In this document: in pieces, positions 8,081 through 17,617 of the stretch
Layout: each line of letters starts with the position of its first letter
Position numbering within the stretch: the stretch's first letter is position 1
DNA from: Streptomyces sp. NBC_00250
GTDB lineage: Bacteria > Actinomycetota > Actinomycetes > Streptomycetales > Streptomycetaceae
DNA length: 64,000 nucleotides
Assembly: GCF_036192275.1 (NCBI RefSeq)
Contig: NZ_CP108088.1
Span: 5,953,501-6,017,500, forward strand
Reading direction: 5' to 3'
Made by a program: the position numbers and the translations under genes
The notes under the pieces: model-generated
Database searches by the model: none
What the model was told of the DNA's origin: nothing
Seen by the model: the letters and a program-made list of their open reading frames with translations, nothing else

Positions 8081-10042
8081 GTGGTGGATGTGGACGTGGA
8101 TGCCGAGGGCCGAGGCGACGAGGGTGCGCGGGGGCGGGCGGGCCGGGACGGCGCGCGGGGCGGGGAGGGTGCGCGGGGTCGCGCGGGCCGGGAAGGTGAG
8201 TCGGGCCGGGCGGGCCAGGACGGTGAGCGGGGGCGGCAGGGCGAGGACGCGCCCGGCCGTGCCGTCCGCTGGGACGACGGGCTGATCGCGCGCCGCGCGA
8301 GCGAGCGGGGCGCCGCCGTCGCCGCCGACGTGCCGACCGCCGGAGACGACCCGGAGGAGCCGGACACCATGCCGCCCCTCGGCGGGAACTACGGCGGGCC
8401 CCTCCGTACCCGCCTCGACGCCCTCCACGAACTCGTCGGGCTCTCCCGTACGCGGGTCGAGAGCGAGGCCCTCGCCGAGGCCGGGCGGGTGCTCGACGAG
8501 GCCGCCGCCCGGCAGCGGCTCTCCTCCCGGCACACCGTGATCGCGATCGCCGGCGCCACCGGCAGCGGCAAGTCCACGCTCTTCAACGCCCTCGCCGGCG
8601 TTCCCGTATCCGAGACCGGACTGCGCCGCCCCACCACCTCCGCGCCCATCGCGCTCTCGTGGTCCGAGGGCGCCGCCGGACTCCTCGACCGGCTCGCCGT
8701 CCCCAGCCGGCTGCGCCGCCGCCCCCTCGCGGGCGGCGCCGCCGACACCGGGCTCCAGGGGCTCGTCCTCATCGACCTCCCCGACCACGACTCGGCGGTC
8801 ACCGCCCACCGCGACCAGGTCGACCGGGTCCTCGGCCTCGTCGACGCCGTCATCTGGGTCGTCGACCCCGAGAAGTACGCCGACGCCGCCCTCCACGAGC
8901 GTTACCTCCGGCCGCTCGCCGGGCACGCCGAGGTCACCTTCGTCGTCCTCAACCAGATCGACCGGCTCGGGACGGAGGCCGCCGACCTCGTCCTCGACGA
9001 CCTGCGCCGTCTCCTCGACGAGGACGGTGTCGCGCTCGGCGAGCACGGCGAACCCGGCGCCACCGTCCTGTCCGTCTCCGCGCTGACCGGCGAGGGAGTA
9101 CCCGAACTACGGGAGATGATCGCCGGGTTCGTCCAGGAACGCTCCGCCCCCGAACGCCGGCTCGCCGCCGACGTCGACGCGGCCGCCGCCCGCTTGCGTC
9201 CCGCCTATCTCGCCGACGGACGGCCCGGCCTCGACGAGCGGGCCCGCGACGCCTTCACGGACCGGCTCGCCGTCGCCGTCGGCGCCCAGGCCGCGGGCGA
9301 GGCCGCCGAACGGGTCTGGCGCCGAGGCGCCATCCGCGCCTGCGGTACGCCCTGGCTGCGGCTCTACCGCTGGTACGAGCGGATCCGCGAGCACGGCCCC
9401 GCCCACCCGCACCTCGCCACCCCGGTCGAGGACGAACTGACGGCACGCCAGCGCGTGGAGCAGGCGGTACGGATCGTCGCCGACGAGGCCTCGCGCGGGC
9501 TCCCGACCCCCTGGGCGCAGGCGGTACGCGAGGCGGCCGCGCGCGGCGCGGCGGGCCTGCCCGAGGCCCTGGACGAACTGACGGTCACCATCGGCGACGC
9601 GGCGGCCCGGCCGCCCCGCCCCGCGTGGTGGCCCGCCGCCGTCCTCGCCCAGGCCGTGATGACGCTCCTGCAGATCTTCGGCGCGCTGTGGCTGGTGGGG
9701 CAGATCGTCGGCGCCGTGGAACCGGGACTGCTCCCGCCGGTGCTCGTGATGCTCGGCGGCATCGTCGGCGGACCGCTCGTCGAATGGGCCTGCGAGGGGG
9801 CCGTGAAGGGACCGGCCCGACGGTACGGACAGGAGGCCGAACGCCGCCTGCGCGAAGCGGCCGCGGCCTGCGGCCGGGCCCGGGTGCTCGACCCGGTGGC
9901 GGCGGAGCTGATGCGCTACCGGGAGGTGCGCGAGCAGTACGCGACGGTGGTGGGGACGCGCCCGTCGGCCCGGATCGTCGGCGGAGGCCGCGGCGGTACG
10001 GGCCGGCTGGGTGCGACGCGGACGGGGGTACGGGGGAGGTAG
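8081..10042 (+). CDS. dynB: Dynamin-like GTPase with membrane anchor, DynB-type
   Basis: 653 residues from a GTG with GGAGAAG upstream, 1 bp after dynA. Residues about 10-60 form a Gly/Arg/Glu repeat region (units like GARGRAGRDGARGGEG) of low complexity. The G domain follows: AGATGSGKST at 157-166, LRRPTTSAP (switch I), LIDLPDHDS (G3, D-x-P-D form) and VLNQIDRL (G4, N-x-x-D). Near residues 520-565 two hydrophobic segments (LLQIFGALWLVGQIVGAV and LLPPVLVMLGGIVGGPL) look like a paired membrane insertion, so this partner probably holds the DynAB complex at the membrane of sporulation septa (known role of the family in Streptomyces). Overlap-free coupling to dynA suggests one transcript. Confidence 0.8.
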   Translation: MVDVDVDAEGRGDEGARGRAGRDGARGGEGARGRAGREGESGRAGQDGERGRQGEDAPGRAVRWDDGLIARRASERGAAVAADVPTAGDDPEEPDTMPPLGGNYGGPLRTRLDALHELVGLSRTRVESEALAEAGRVLDEAAARQRLSSRHTVIAIAGATGSGKSTLFNALAGVPVSETGLRRPTTSAPIALSWSEGAAGLLDRLAVPSRLRRRPLAGGAADTGLQGLVLIDLPDHDSAVTAHRDQVDRVLGLVDAVIWVVDPEKYADAALHERYLRPLAGHAEVTFVVLNQIDRLGTEAADLVLDDLRRLLDEDGVALGEHGEPGATVLSVSALTGEGVPELREMIAGFVQERSAPERRLAADVDAAAARLRPAYLADGRPGLDERARDAFTDRLAVAVGAQAAGEAAERVWRRGAIRACGTPWLRLYRWYERIREHGPAHPHLATPVEDELTARQRVEQAVRIVADEASRGLPTPWAQAVREAAARGAAGLPEALDELTVTIGDAAARPPRPAWWPAAVLAQAVMTLLQIFGALWLVGQIVGAVEPGLLPPVLVMLGGIVGGPLVEWACEGAVKGPARRYGQEAERRLREAAAACGRARVLDPVAAELMRYREVREQYATVVGTRPSARIVGGGRGGTGRLGATRTGVRGR

Positions 10043-10210
10043 CAGCACTTTCGCTCCTCGGATCCGCCCTTTCGGGTGGGGGAGTTGTCCACATTCCTGC
10101 GGCTGTCCCCAGCCCCCGGCGGGATCCGCTCCGCGGCGCCACGATGGTGCCCGACCGGAGAAGTACCGGAGAAGAGCCAGCAGCGGGAACGCAGGGTGGG
10201 GGACGGGACC

Positions 10211-10732
10211 ATGAACGACACGACCGTGACGCTCGTCGGCAACGTGGCGACGGCGGTGGAGTACCGGGACACGGCCACGGGTGGGGTGGCCAGGTTCCGA
10301 TTCGCGGTGACCGCCCGCCGTTGGGACCGCGAGAAGGGGCTATGGTCCGACGGGCCCACCAGCTTCTACACGGTGTCGGCCTGGCGCTCGTTGGGGGCGA
10401 ACCTGGCGGCCTCGGTGTCGGTGGGGGAACCGCTCGTGGTGCACGGCCGGTTGAGGGTGCGTGAGGACGAGCGGGACGGACAGCGCAAGACCTTCGTGGA
10501 CGTGGCCGCGCTGGCGGTGGGCCACGACCTGAGCCGGGGGACGGCGGCCTTCCGGCGGGCGGCCCGGCCGGAGCCGAGGCCGGAGTTCAGGACGGCGGAG
10601 CGGGAGTCGGGGGAGGGGCCGGATCTCGAACCGGGCCCGGCGCTCGGGCCCGCACCGGAGCGGGATCCGTGGGAGGTGGCGGCGGCGGACGCCGTGACGG
10701 AGTCGGCAACTCGGTTGGTGACCGTCCCCTGA
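10211..10732 (+). CDS. ssbB: Single-stranded DNA-binding protein, SsbB-type
   Basis: 173 residues from the ATG at 10211. The first about 110 residues are an OB fold: NDTTVTLVGNVATAVEYRD, FRFAVTARRWDREKG, SFYTVSAWRSLGANLAASV and LVVHGRLRVREDERDGQ, all typical of bacterial SSB. The C-terminal 60 residues are Pro/Glu/Arg-rich and lack the acidic DDDIPF tip that recruits partner proteins in the housekeeping SsbA, which fits the second, sporulation-linked SsbB of Streptomyces (needed for chromosome segregation into spores). Its position right after dynA-dynB links septation and segregation functions. It may be expressed separately: 168 bp separate it from dynB. Confidence 0.85.
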   Translation: MNDTTVTLVGNVATAVEYRDTATGGVARFRFAVTARRWDREKGLWSDGPTSFYTVSAWRSLGANLAASVSVGEPLVVHGRLRVREDERDGQRKTFVDVAALAVGHDLSRGTAAFRRAARPEPRPEFRTAERESGEGPDLEPGPALGPAPERDPWEVAAADAVTESATRLVTVP

Positions 10733-10772
10733 CCTTGAGTTGTGGCGATTTGTCGACCAACTCGCCCTGCGT

Positions 10773-10801
10773 GATAACGATTCCGAGTCGGAATGGTTAT
10801 C
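10773..10801. promoter_or_regulatory. 29-bp nested palindrome between ssbB and the LAETG surface-protein gene
   Basis: GATAAC-ga-TTCCGA-g-TCGGAA-tg-GTTATC, symmetric around 10787 with only the inner ga/tg step unpaired. It is 41 bp after the ssbB stop and 157 bp before the next start. It could be an operator for the surface-protein gene or an ssbB terminator; no T-run follows, and the A/T-rich half sites stand out in this G+C-rich DNA, which favours an operator. Confidence 0.5.
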
Positions 10802-10957
10802 TGACCGTATGGCCGGGCACCGGGGGGTTCCGCATCCCTAGGATTCCCGGGTACTCATGTGGCACGTGAGCCCATCGGGTCTGTGATCTGCTGGCGTGCG
10901 CTCCCCCCACGCGAATCAACCATGTTCGCGGAGCGGCTCGCCTCGGAGGGGAAAGCA

Positions 10958-12409
10958 ATGTATTCAGTTCGTGGGCGAGGCGCTGCCCGCCTTGCCGCCG
11001 CGACCCTCGTCTCCGGCCTTGTGATCGCCGGAGCGATAGCGACGGCCGGCCCGGCGCTGGCCGACGACGGTGCCCCGGGCACCGGTGGCGTGACGGCGAA
11101 GCTCGGCGGCATGACCGACCGTGACGACGTCGAGATCGCCGAGAAGAACGGTTCGAAGTGGGGCGTCAAGGGCGGCCTCTTCAAGATGCAGGTCGAGGGC
11201 GGGGGAACTCTCCAGACCTACTGCATCGACCTTCGTACGCCGGCCAAGCACGACTTCGACTACAAGGAAGTCGGCTGGGACGAGTCCTCCCTGCACAACA
11301 ACGACAACGCCGGAAAGATCCTCTGGATCCTGGAGAACGGCTACCCGAAGCTGTCTGCCGAGGAGCTCGGCAAGAAGCTCGACGTCGACCTGTCGAAGGA
11401 CGAGGCCGCGGCGGCCACGCAGGCCGCCATCTGGACCCTGTCCGACGACGTGACGGCGACGCCGAAGAGCCCCGACGCCCAGAAGCTGACCGAGTCGCTC
11501 CTGAAGGACGCGGTCAAGCTCGAGGAGCCGAAGGCCTCCCTGTCCCTGTCCCCGTCCTCGGTCGCGGGCAAGGCCGGTGACCGGCTCGGCCCGATCACCG
11601 TCTCCACCAACGCCTCGATCGCCAAGCTGGCGACCGCCCCGGGCACCCCGGACGGCGTCAAGATCGTGGACAAGGACGGCAAGCCCGTCACCGAGGCCAA
11701 GAACGGCGACCAGGTCTTCTTCGACGTTCCGGCCGGCACCGCCGACGGCGTCGCCGAGCTGACCGCCGAGGCCGCCACCAAGGTCTCCCTCGGTCGCGCG
11801 TTCGTCTCCATCGACGGCCCGTCGCAGACCCTGATCCTGGCCGGCTCCAGCGAGTCCACCGTGACCGCCAAGGCTTCGGCCACGTGGGCCAAGAAGGGTG
11901 CCGTCCCGGCCGTCACGGTCGCCAAGGACTGCGCCAAGGGTGGCCTTGAGGTCATCGCCTCCAACAAGGGCGACGAGGCCTGGACCTTCGACCTGAAGGG
12001 CACCTCGTACTCCATCGCCGCCGGTGAGACGAAGACCATCCTGGTCCCGCTCGCCGAGGACGAGGCGTACAAGTTCACCATCACCGGCCCGAACGGCTTC
12101 GAGGAGACCTTCGAGGGCGTCCTGGACTGCAAGACGGCCACCCCCGGCCCGACGCCGACCGAGACCCCCACCACGGAGCCCTCGACCGAGCCCTCCCCGT
12201 CGACCACCGCTCCCACGACCGGTGACACCACGGGCGGCACGACCGGCACCACGGGCACGACCGGCACCACCACGACCGGTGGCGGCGACCTCGCCGAGAC
12301 CGGCAGCTCCAACGCCACCCCGATGATCGCCGGCATCGCCGCCGCGCTCGTCGTGATCGGCGGCGGCGCGGTGTTCTTCCTCCGCAAGAAGAAGACCGCC
12401 GGCGCCTGA
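10958..12409 (+). CDS. Thioester-domain, LAETG-anchored cell-surface protein
   Basis: 483 residues; GGAGGGGAAAGCA gives a strong ribosome binding site for the ATG at 10958. A signal peptide (about 1-35, cleaved after ALA) is followed by a thioester domain (TED): Cys89 in TYCIDL and Gln155 in ATQAAIW are the pair that form an internal Cys-Gln thioester in such surface adhesins. A Ser/Ala beta-rich stalk follows, then a Pro/Thr/Gly-rich wall-spanning segment, and at the C-terminus LAETG (445-449), a hydrophobic helix and RKKKTAGA, i.e. a complete class E sortase signal. The protein is predicted to be covalently linked to peptidoglycan by a sortase such as the one at 5167-5982, and may itself bind covalently to a surface through the thioester. 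Confidence 0.9.
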   Translation: MYSVRGRGAARLAAATLVSGLVIAGAIATAGPALADDGAPGTGGVTAKLGGMTDRDDVEIAEKNGSKWGVKGGLFKMQVEGGGTLQTYCIDLRTPAKHDFDYKEVGWDESSLHNNDNAGKILWILENGYPKLSAEELGKKLDVDLSKDEAAAATQAAIWTLSDDVTATPKSPDAQKLTESLLKDAVKLEEPKASLSLSPSSVAGKAGDRLGPITVSTNASIAKLATAPGTPDGVKIVDKDGKPVTEAKNGDQVFFDVPAGTADGVAELTAEAATKVSLGRAFVSIDGPSQTLILAGSSESTVTAKASATWAKKGAVPAVTVAKDCAKGGLEVIASNKGDEAWTFDLKGTSYSIAAGETKTILVPLAEDEAYKFTITGPNGFEETFEGVLDCKTATPGPTPTETPTTEPSTEPSPSTTAPTTGDTTGGTTGTTGTTGTTTTGGGDLAETGSSNATPMIAGIAAALVVIGGGAVFFLRKKKTAGA

Positions 12410-12418
12410 TCCCAGGCC

Positions 12419-12445
12419 CCCGGTGCCGGCCCCGCCGGCACCGGG
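12419..12445 (+). terminator. Hairpin terminator after the LAETG protein gene
   Basis: A perfect 12-bp stem (CCCGGTGCCGGC / GCCGGCACCGGG) with a CCC loop begins 9 bp after the stop codon. No T-run follows, as is common for terminators in high-G+C actinobacteria. Confidence 0.75.
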
Positions 12446-12735
12446 AAGCCACTCGATCCCGTGGAGTGATCCGATCCCGTGGAGTGATCCACGTCACATC
12501 ATGATCGCCTCGTGATCACCGTACGACCCCGGAACGCGTCAGCGTCCGGGGTCGTCGCACGTCCGGGCCCCGTTTCCGCCCCCTACCGCCCGGTACGGCC
12601 CCGAAACGACCCGGGCACGGCCCCGCGACGGCCCCGTCCGAGCCCCCGCTCCCGCTTTACCGGTTTCCGCCTGAGGGTGGCGGTCAGGCAAGATGGGGTG
12701 TATCTGCCCACTCACTCCTTGCCGGACGGTTTCTC
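12446..12735. other. Gene-free leader region of ettA with a tandem repeat and a hairpin
   Basis: The 326-bp gap after the LAETG gene holds the terminator above, a perfect 18-bp tandem repeat at 12455-12490, a 10-bp-stem hairpin (CGACCCCGGA 12524-12533 with TCCGGGGTCG 12545-12554), and then featureless G+C-rich DNA. The hairpin could be a regulatory leader structure of ettA or a back-up terminator. No coding sequence is supported. Confidence 0.5.
12455..12490. repeat. 18-bp perfect tandem direct repeat (2 copies)
   Basis: GATCCCGTGGAGTGATCC occurs twice head to tail (12455-12472, 12473-12490). Each unit holds a short CACTC...GAGTG-type inverted pair, so it could be a duplicated operator; no regulator is identified. 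Confidence 0.7.
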
Positions 12736-14400
<1,665 letters not shown>

Positions 14401-14402
14401 GC

Positions 14403-14825
14403 GTGCGCCACATCTACAGCTGTCCCCTGCGCTGGTCGGACATGGACGCCTTCGGGCACGTCAACAACGTCGTCTTCCTTCGGTACCTGGAAGAGGCGCG
14501 GATCGACTTCATGTTCCGGCTGGCGCCGGGGGACGGTTCCCCCTCGTTCTCCGGCGGGTCCGTCGTGGCCCGGCACGAGATCGACTACAAGCGGCCGCTG
14601 GTCCACCGGCACGAGCCGGTGACCATCGAGTCCTGGGTCACGAAGATAGGCGCGGCGTCGCTGACGATCGCGTACGAGGTCAAGGACGCGGACGTCACGT
14701 ACGTCCGGGCGTCCACGGTCGTCGTGCCCTTCGACCTGGAGGCCCAGCGTCCGCGCCGGATCACCTCCGAGGAGCGCGAGTTCCTCCAGGAGTACGTCGA
14801 CGACGGGATGACGTCCGCAGCATGA
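14403..14825 (+). CDS. Acyl-CoA thioesterase, 4HBT hotdog fold
   Basis: 140 residues from a GTG 2 bp after ettA. The motif RWSDMDAFGHVNNVVFLRYLEEAR contains the catalytic Asp and the hotdog helix of 4-hydroxybenzoyl-CoA-type thioesterases, and HEIDYKRPLVHRHEPVTIESWV is the matching strand region. Such enzymes release free acid from acyl-CoA; the natural substrate cannot be read from sequence. Its stop overlaps the next start (ATGA), so it is the second gene of an ettA-led operon of four genes. (The longest motif quoted is split over positions about 8-31.). Confidence 0.85.
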   Translation: MRHIYSCPLRWSDMDAFGHVNNVVFLRYLEEARIDFMFRLAPGDGSPSFSGGSVVARHEIDYKRPLVHRHEPVTIESWVTKIGAASLTIAYEVKDADVTYVRASTVVVPFDLEAQRPRRITSEEREFLQEYVDDGMTSAA

Positions 14826-15496
14826 CCGTGCTCGCGCCGCTGCACTTCGCCGACGCCAGGGAGGCGGCGGCCCTCGCCGCCTTCCTGACCCGGTTGGTCC
14901 ACTACGACCGGGCCGCCGCCGTCCGCCTCCAGGCGGGCGGCGGGGCGCTGGCCGTCTTCGGACGGCCGCCGTCCTTCGAGGTGCTCGCGATCCGTACGGC
15001 GCGACTCGTCGACGCCGTCGACCTCGATGTCACCGTCTCCGCCGGTGAACTCCTCGAAGGCATCGAGGAGTCGGCGGGCAAGGCCGTCGTCCCGGACTCC
15101 GTCACCGGGCCCCCGTGGGCCGGTGTCCTCCCGCCGCGGGCCGGCTGGCAGCCGGTCGCCGGACTGCCGGGCGCCGCCGAGATGCGGGGCGCGGTCGCCG
15201 CGGCCGTCGCCGAATTCCGGGCGCGGGACGAGGAGTTGCCCGAGGAGCGGCGTACCAGGGCCGAGCGCGACCGGATCGGCCGCGACATCTGGTCCAGGAC
15301 CCTGGGTGCCACCGGGCTCCCCTTGCGGGCCGTGCACGCCGCGCAGTCCCTCGGTTTCCTGCCGCCCGCGGACACGGAAGCGTCCGTGGCGCTGTTCGCC
15401 TCCGGGCCGTGGCTGCGGCTGCGTACCCCTTACGGCTCGATCGTGCTCCGTACGGTGCCCATGTCGCTGACCGTCACCCCCGGGCGTCCCGCATGA
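14822..15496 (+). CDS. Conserved hypothetical protein, actinobacterial
   Basis: 224 residues, overlapping the thioesterase stop (ATGA) and overlapped by the GNAT gene at its own end (ATGA). The protein is soluble, Ala/Arg/Leu-rich, with no signal peptide, membrane helix or metal motif. Two Gly/Ala-rich beta-alpha segments (LQAGGGALAVFGRPPSFEVLA and LRAVHAAQSLGFLPP) and a C-terminal strand pair (LRLRTPYGSIVLRTV) suggest a compact alpha/beta domain. I do not recognise a family. The tight coupling to a thioesterase and an acetyltransferase suggests a shared pathway or simple translational coupling to ettA. Confidence 0.75.
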   Translation: MTVLAPLHFADAREAAALAAFLTRLVHYDRAAAVRLQAGGGALAVFGRPPSFEVLAIRTARLVDAVDLDVTVSAGELLEGIEESAGKAVVPDSVTGPPWAGVLPPRAGWQPVAGLPGAAEMRGAVAAAVAEFRARDEELPEERRTRAERDRIGRDIWSRTLGATGLPLRAVHAAQSLGFLPPADTEASVALFASGPWLRLRTPYGSIVLRTVPMSLTVTPGRPA

Positions 15497-15915
15497 CGGA
15501 CGTCGTCGTCGAGGTCGACGCCGCACTCACCGGGGACGAGCTCAACGCCCTCTTCCACGCCGCCTGGCCCGGTCACCGGGACACCGACTTCGGTCCCGTC
15601 CTCGCCCGCAGCCTCCTCCGTGTCACCGCCCGCCGTGGGGGGAGGCTCGTCGGGTACGTGAACGTCGTCGGCGACGGTGGCGTGCACGCCTTCCTCCTCG
15701 ACACCACCGTCCACCCGGACGAGCGCCGGCAAGGGCTCGGCGTCACCCTCGTACGGGCTGCCGCCGGAGCCGCCCGGCAGCGGGGCGCGCACTGGCTGCA
15801 CGTGGATTTCGAACCCCACCTCACCGCCTTCCACGAGCGGTGCGGCTTCCGGCCGACGGCGGCCGGCCTGATGAACCTGAACGAGCCTCTCGCTCCCGTC
15901 GGCCCGCTCGGCTGA
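15493..15915 (+). CDS. GNAT family N-acetyltransferase
   Basis: 140 residues. Motif A of GNAT enzymes is clear: VHPDERRQGLGVTLVRAAA (acetyl-CoA pyrophosphate loop R-x-x-G-x-G form), preceded by the VGYVNVVGDGGVHAFLLDT strands and followed by the ending FHERCGFRPT typical of the family. It transfers an acyl group from acyl-CoA to an unknown amine. Last gene of the ettA operon; its 3' end overlaps the convergent membrane-protein gene by 95 bp on the opposite strand. Confidence 0.85.
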   Translation: MTDVVVEVDAALTGDELNALFHAAWPGHRDTDFGPVLARSLLRVTARRGGRLVGYVNVVGDGGVHAFLLDTTVHPDERRQGLGVTLVRAAAGAARQRGAHWLHVDFEPHLTAFHERCGFRPTAAGLMNLNEPLAPVGPLG

Positions 15916-16567
15916 ACCTCCGCGCGCCCGCCGTCGCGGCCGCGAGCAGCACGACGGCGAGGAACGCCTGGCCCCACGGCGGGGAGGAGCCCTCCACCGC
16001 CGGTGCCACCCGCCGCCGCGGGTCGTAGGCGACCCGGACCTCACCGCCGTCCGGGGCGACCCGGCGGTTCTCCGACAGGGCCGACGGATAGCCGCCCGGG
16101 CAGCGCAGGGTGTGGCGGTACACGGTCCGCTCGCCGCCGCCCTCACCGACCGATACGTGCTTCTCCTCGTGGACCTTCACGACGACACAGTCCGCGACCG
16201 CCCCGCGCGAGGCCCACTGATCGGCGGTGGCCACCGTGAGCAGCAGCGCGCCGACCAGCGCCAGTGCGCCCCAGAGGCCCATGACCCCGTCGACGAGCAG
16301 GTAGTAGGCCACCGCCGCGACGAGGATCGCCGCCCCGCCGACCGAGACCGCGACCGTGGTGGACGGCGCCGACGCGGACCCGAAGGACCAGGCCGACCAG
16401 GAGTAGACGGCCACCGCGCAGAACGCGGGCAGAAGCGTGGCGGCCCAGGTCCCCGCGCCTCCGCCGGCGTGACCGCCCGTGCCCGCCGAACCGCCCGTGC
16501 CTGTCGAACCCCCTGCGCCCGCCGAACCCCCCGCGCCCGCCGAACTCCCCGTACGCGTAGATGACAT
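15821..16567 (-). CDS. Membrane protein with Gly/Ser/Ala repeats, DUF3592-like
   Basis: 248 residues from the ATG at 16567, chosen because GGAGG lies 8 nt upstream; two further in-frame starts sit just before it. Residues about 8-40 are a GSAGAG/GSTGTG-type repeat. Three hydrophobic segments follow (AATLLPAFCAVAVYSW, VGGAAILVAAVAYYLLV, LWGALALVGALLLTVATA), then an extracytoplasmic-like region with VADCVVVKVHEE, RHTLRCPGG and VRVAYDPRRRVAPA, a pattern that resembles DUF3592-type proteins, and a last helix (WGQAFLAVVLLAAATAG). The C-terminal 30 codons overlap the convergent GNAT gene antisense. Function unknown. Confidence 0.6.
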   Translation of the reverse strand: MSSTRTGSSAGAGGSAGAGGSTGTGGSAGTGGHAGGGAGTWAATLLPAFCAVAVYSWSAWSFGSASAPSTTVAVSVGGAAILVAAVAYYLLVDGVMGLWGALALVGALLLTVATADQWASRGAVADCVVVKVHEEKHVSVGEGGGERTVYRHTLRCPGGYPSALSENRRVAPDGGEVRVAYDPRRRVAPAVEGSSPPWGQAFLAVVLLAAATAGARRFSRAGRREREARSGSSGRPPSAGSRTARGRR

Positions 16568-16615
16568 GGACATCACCTCCCCGGAGTGGGACGTCCGGAC
16601 GCGCCGCCCGGTTGC

Positions 16616-17617
16616 TCAGCCCTCCGCGTCGTCCGGCCACACCCCGATGTGGTCCTGCTCCAGCTCCAGGGCCACCCGGTGCTCCATGCCGAGCGCCTGC
16701 GTGTAGTCCGCCGGGAGCTGGAGCCGGCCCGCGCGGTCGAGCATCGCGTACTCCCGTGCCACCAGGGACTCCTTGCCCTGCTCGTCGACCTCCGTGCGGC
16801 GCAGGACCTCCGAGGAGGTGCGGCCGTCGCGGATGGCGACCGTGCGGCGCACCTCGGAGGCGACCGCCTGGTCGTGGGTGACGATCACGATCGTCGTGCC
16901 CAGTTCCTCGTTGGCGCGGCGGAAGGCCGCGAAGACCTGCTCGCCGGTGGCCGAGTCCAGCTCGCCCGTCGGCTCGTCGGCGAGGAGCACGGCCGGGTTG
17001 TTGGCCAGGGCGACCGCGATGGCCACCCGCTGCTGCTGGCCGCCGGAGAGCTGGTGCGGCCGGCGGTCGCGGGCGTCCGCGATGCCCAGCATCGCCAGGA
17101 GTTCCTCGGCCCGCTCTGCCTTCTGCTTGGAGCGGCCCTTCAACTGCATGGGCAGCGCCACGTTCTGGGCTGCCGTCAGATACGGCAGGAGGTTGCGGGC
17201 GGTCTGCTGCCAGACGAAGCCGACGACCTCGCGGCGGTAGCGCAGCCGCGCCTTGCCGTCCATCGCGAGGAGGTCGGCCCCGGCGACCCGGGCCGCACCC
17301 GCGGTCGGTACGTCCAGGCCCGCGAGGATGTTCATGAGCGTCGACTTGCCGGAACCCGAGGCGCCGACCAGGGCCATCAACTCGCCCTCCTTCACGAGGA
17401 GGTCGAGCCCCTGGAGGGCCTGCACCTCCACTCCGTCCGTGGTGAAGATGCGGACGAGGCGGTCGCAGGCGATGAGCGCGTCATGACCGAACGTGGGCCG
17501 GTCGCGGTGCGCGGTCGCCTTCCGCTCCAGCTCCTCCAGGGTGGTGGTGTCCGCGGCGGACCCGGTCGCGGCGGACCCCGCCGAGTCGGCCCGGCTCGAC
17601 GTGTCGGTCTTCGTCAT
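16616..17617 (-). CDS. ABC transporter ATP-binding protein (MacB/LolD-type)
   Basis: 333 residues from the ATG at 17617 with AGGAG 7 nt upstream, overlapping the stop of the upstream permease (ATGA). After about 45 polar residues come Walker A (GASGSGKST), Q-loop (FVWQQTARN), signature LSGGQQQRVAIAVAL, Walker B (AVLLADEPTGELDS) and the switch His (VTHD). These are the marks of the ATPase that drives FtsX-like permeases (MacB, LolCDE families). A C-terminal extension of about 75 residues beyond the usual 230 includes RAGRLQLPADY, a feature often seen in Streptomyces homologues. Together with two giant permeases it should form an exporter or mechanotransmission complex; cargo unknown. Confidence 0.88.
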   Translation of the reverse strand: MTKTDTSSRADSAGSAATGSAADTTTLEELERKATAHRDRPTFGHDALIACDRLVRIFTTDGVEVQALQGLDLLVKEGELMALVGASGSGKSTLMNILAGLDVPTAGAARVAGADLLAMDGKARLRYRREVVGFVWQQTARNLLPYLTAAQNVALPMQLKGRSKQKAERAEELLAMLGIADARDRRPHQLSGGQQQRVAIAVALANNPAVLLADEPTGELDSATGEQVFAAFRRANEELGTTIVIVTHDQAVASEVRRTVAIRDGRTSSEVLRRTEVDEQGKESLVAREYAMLDRAGRLQLPADYTQALGMEHRVALELEQDHIGVWPDDAEG

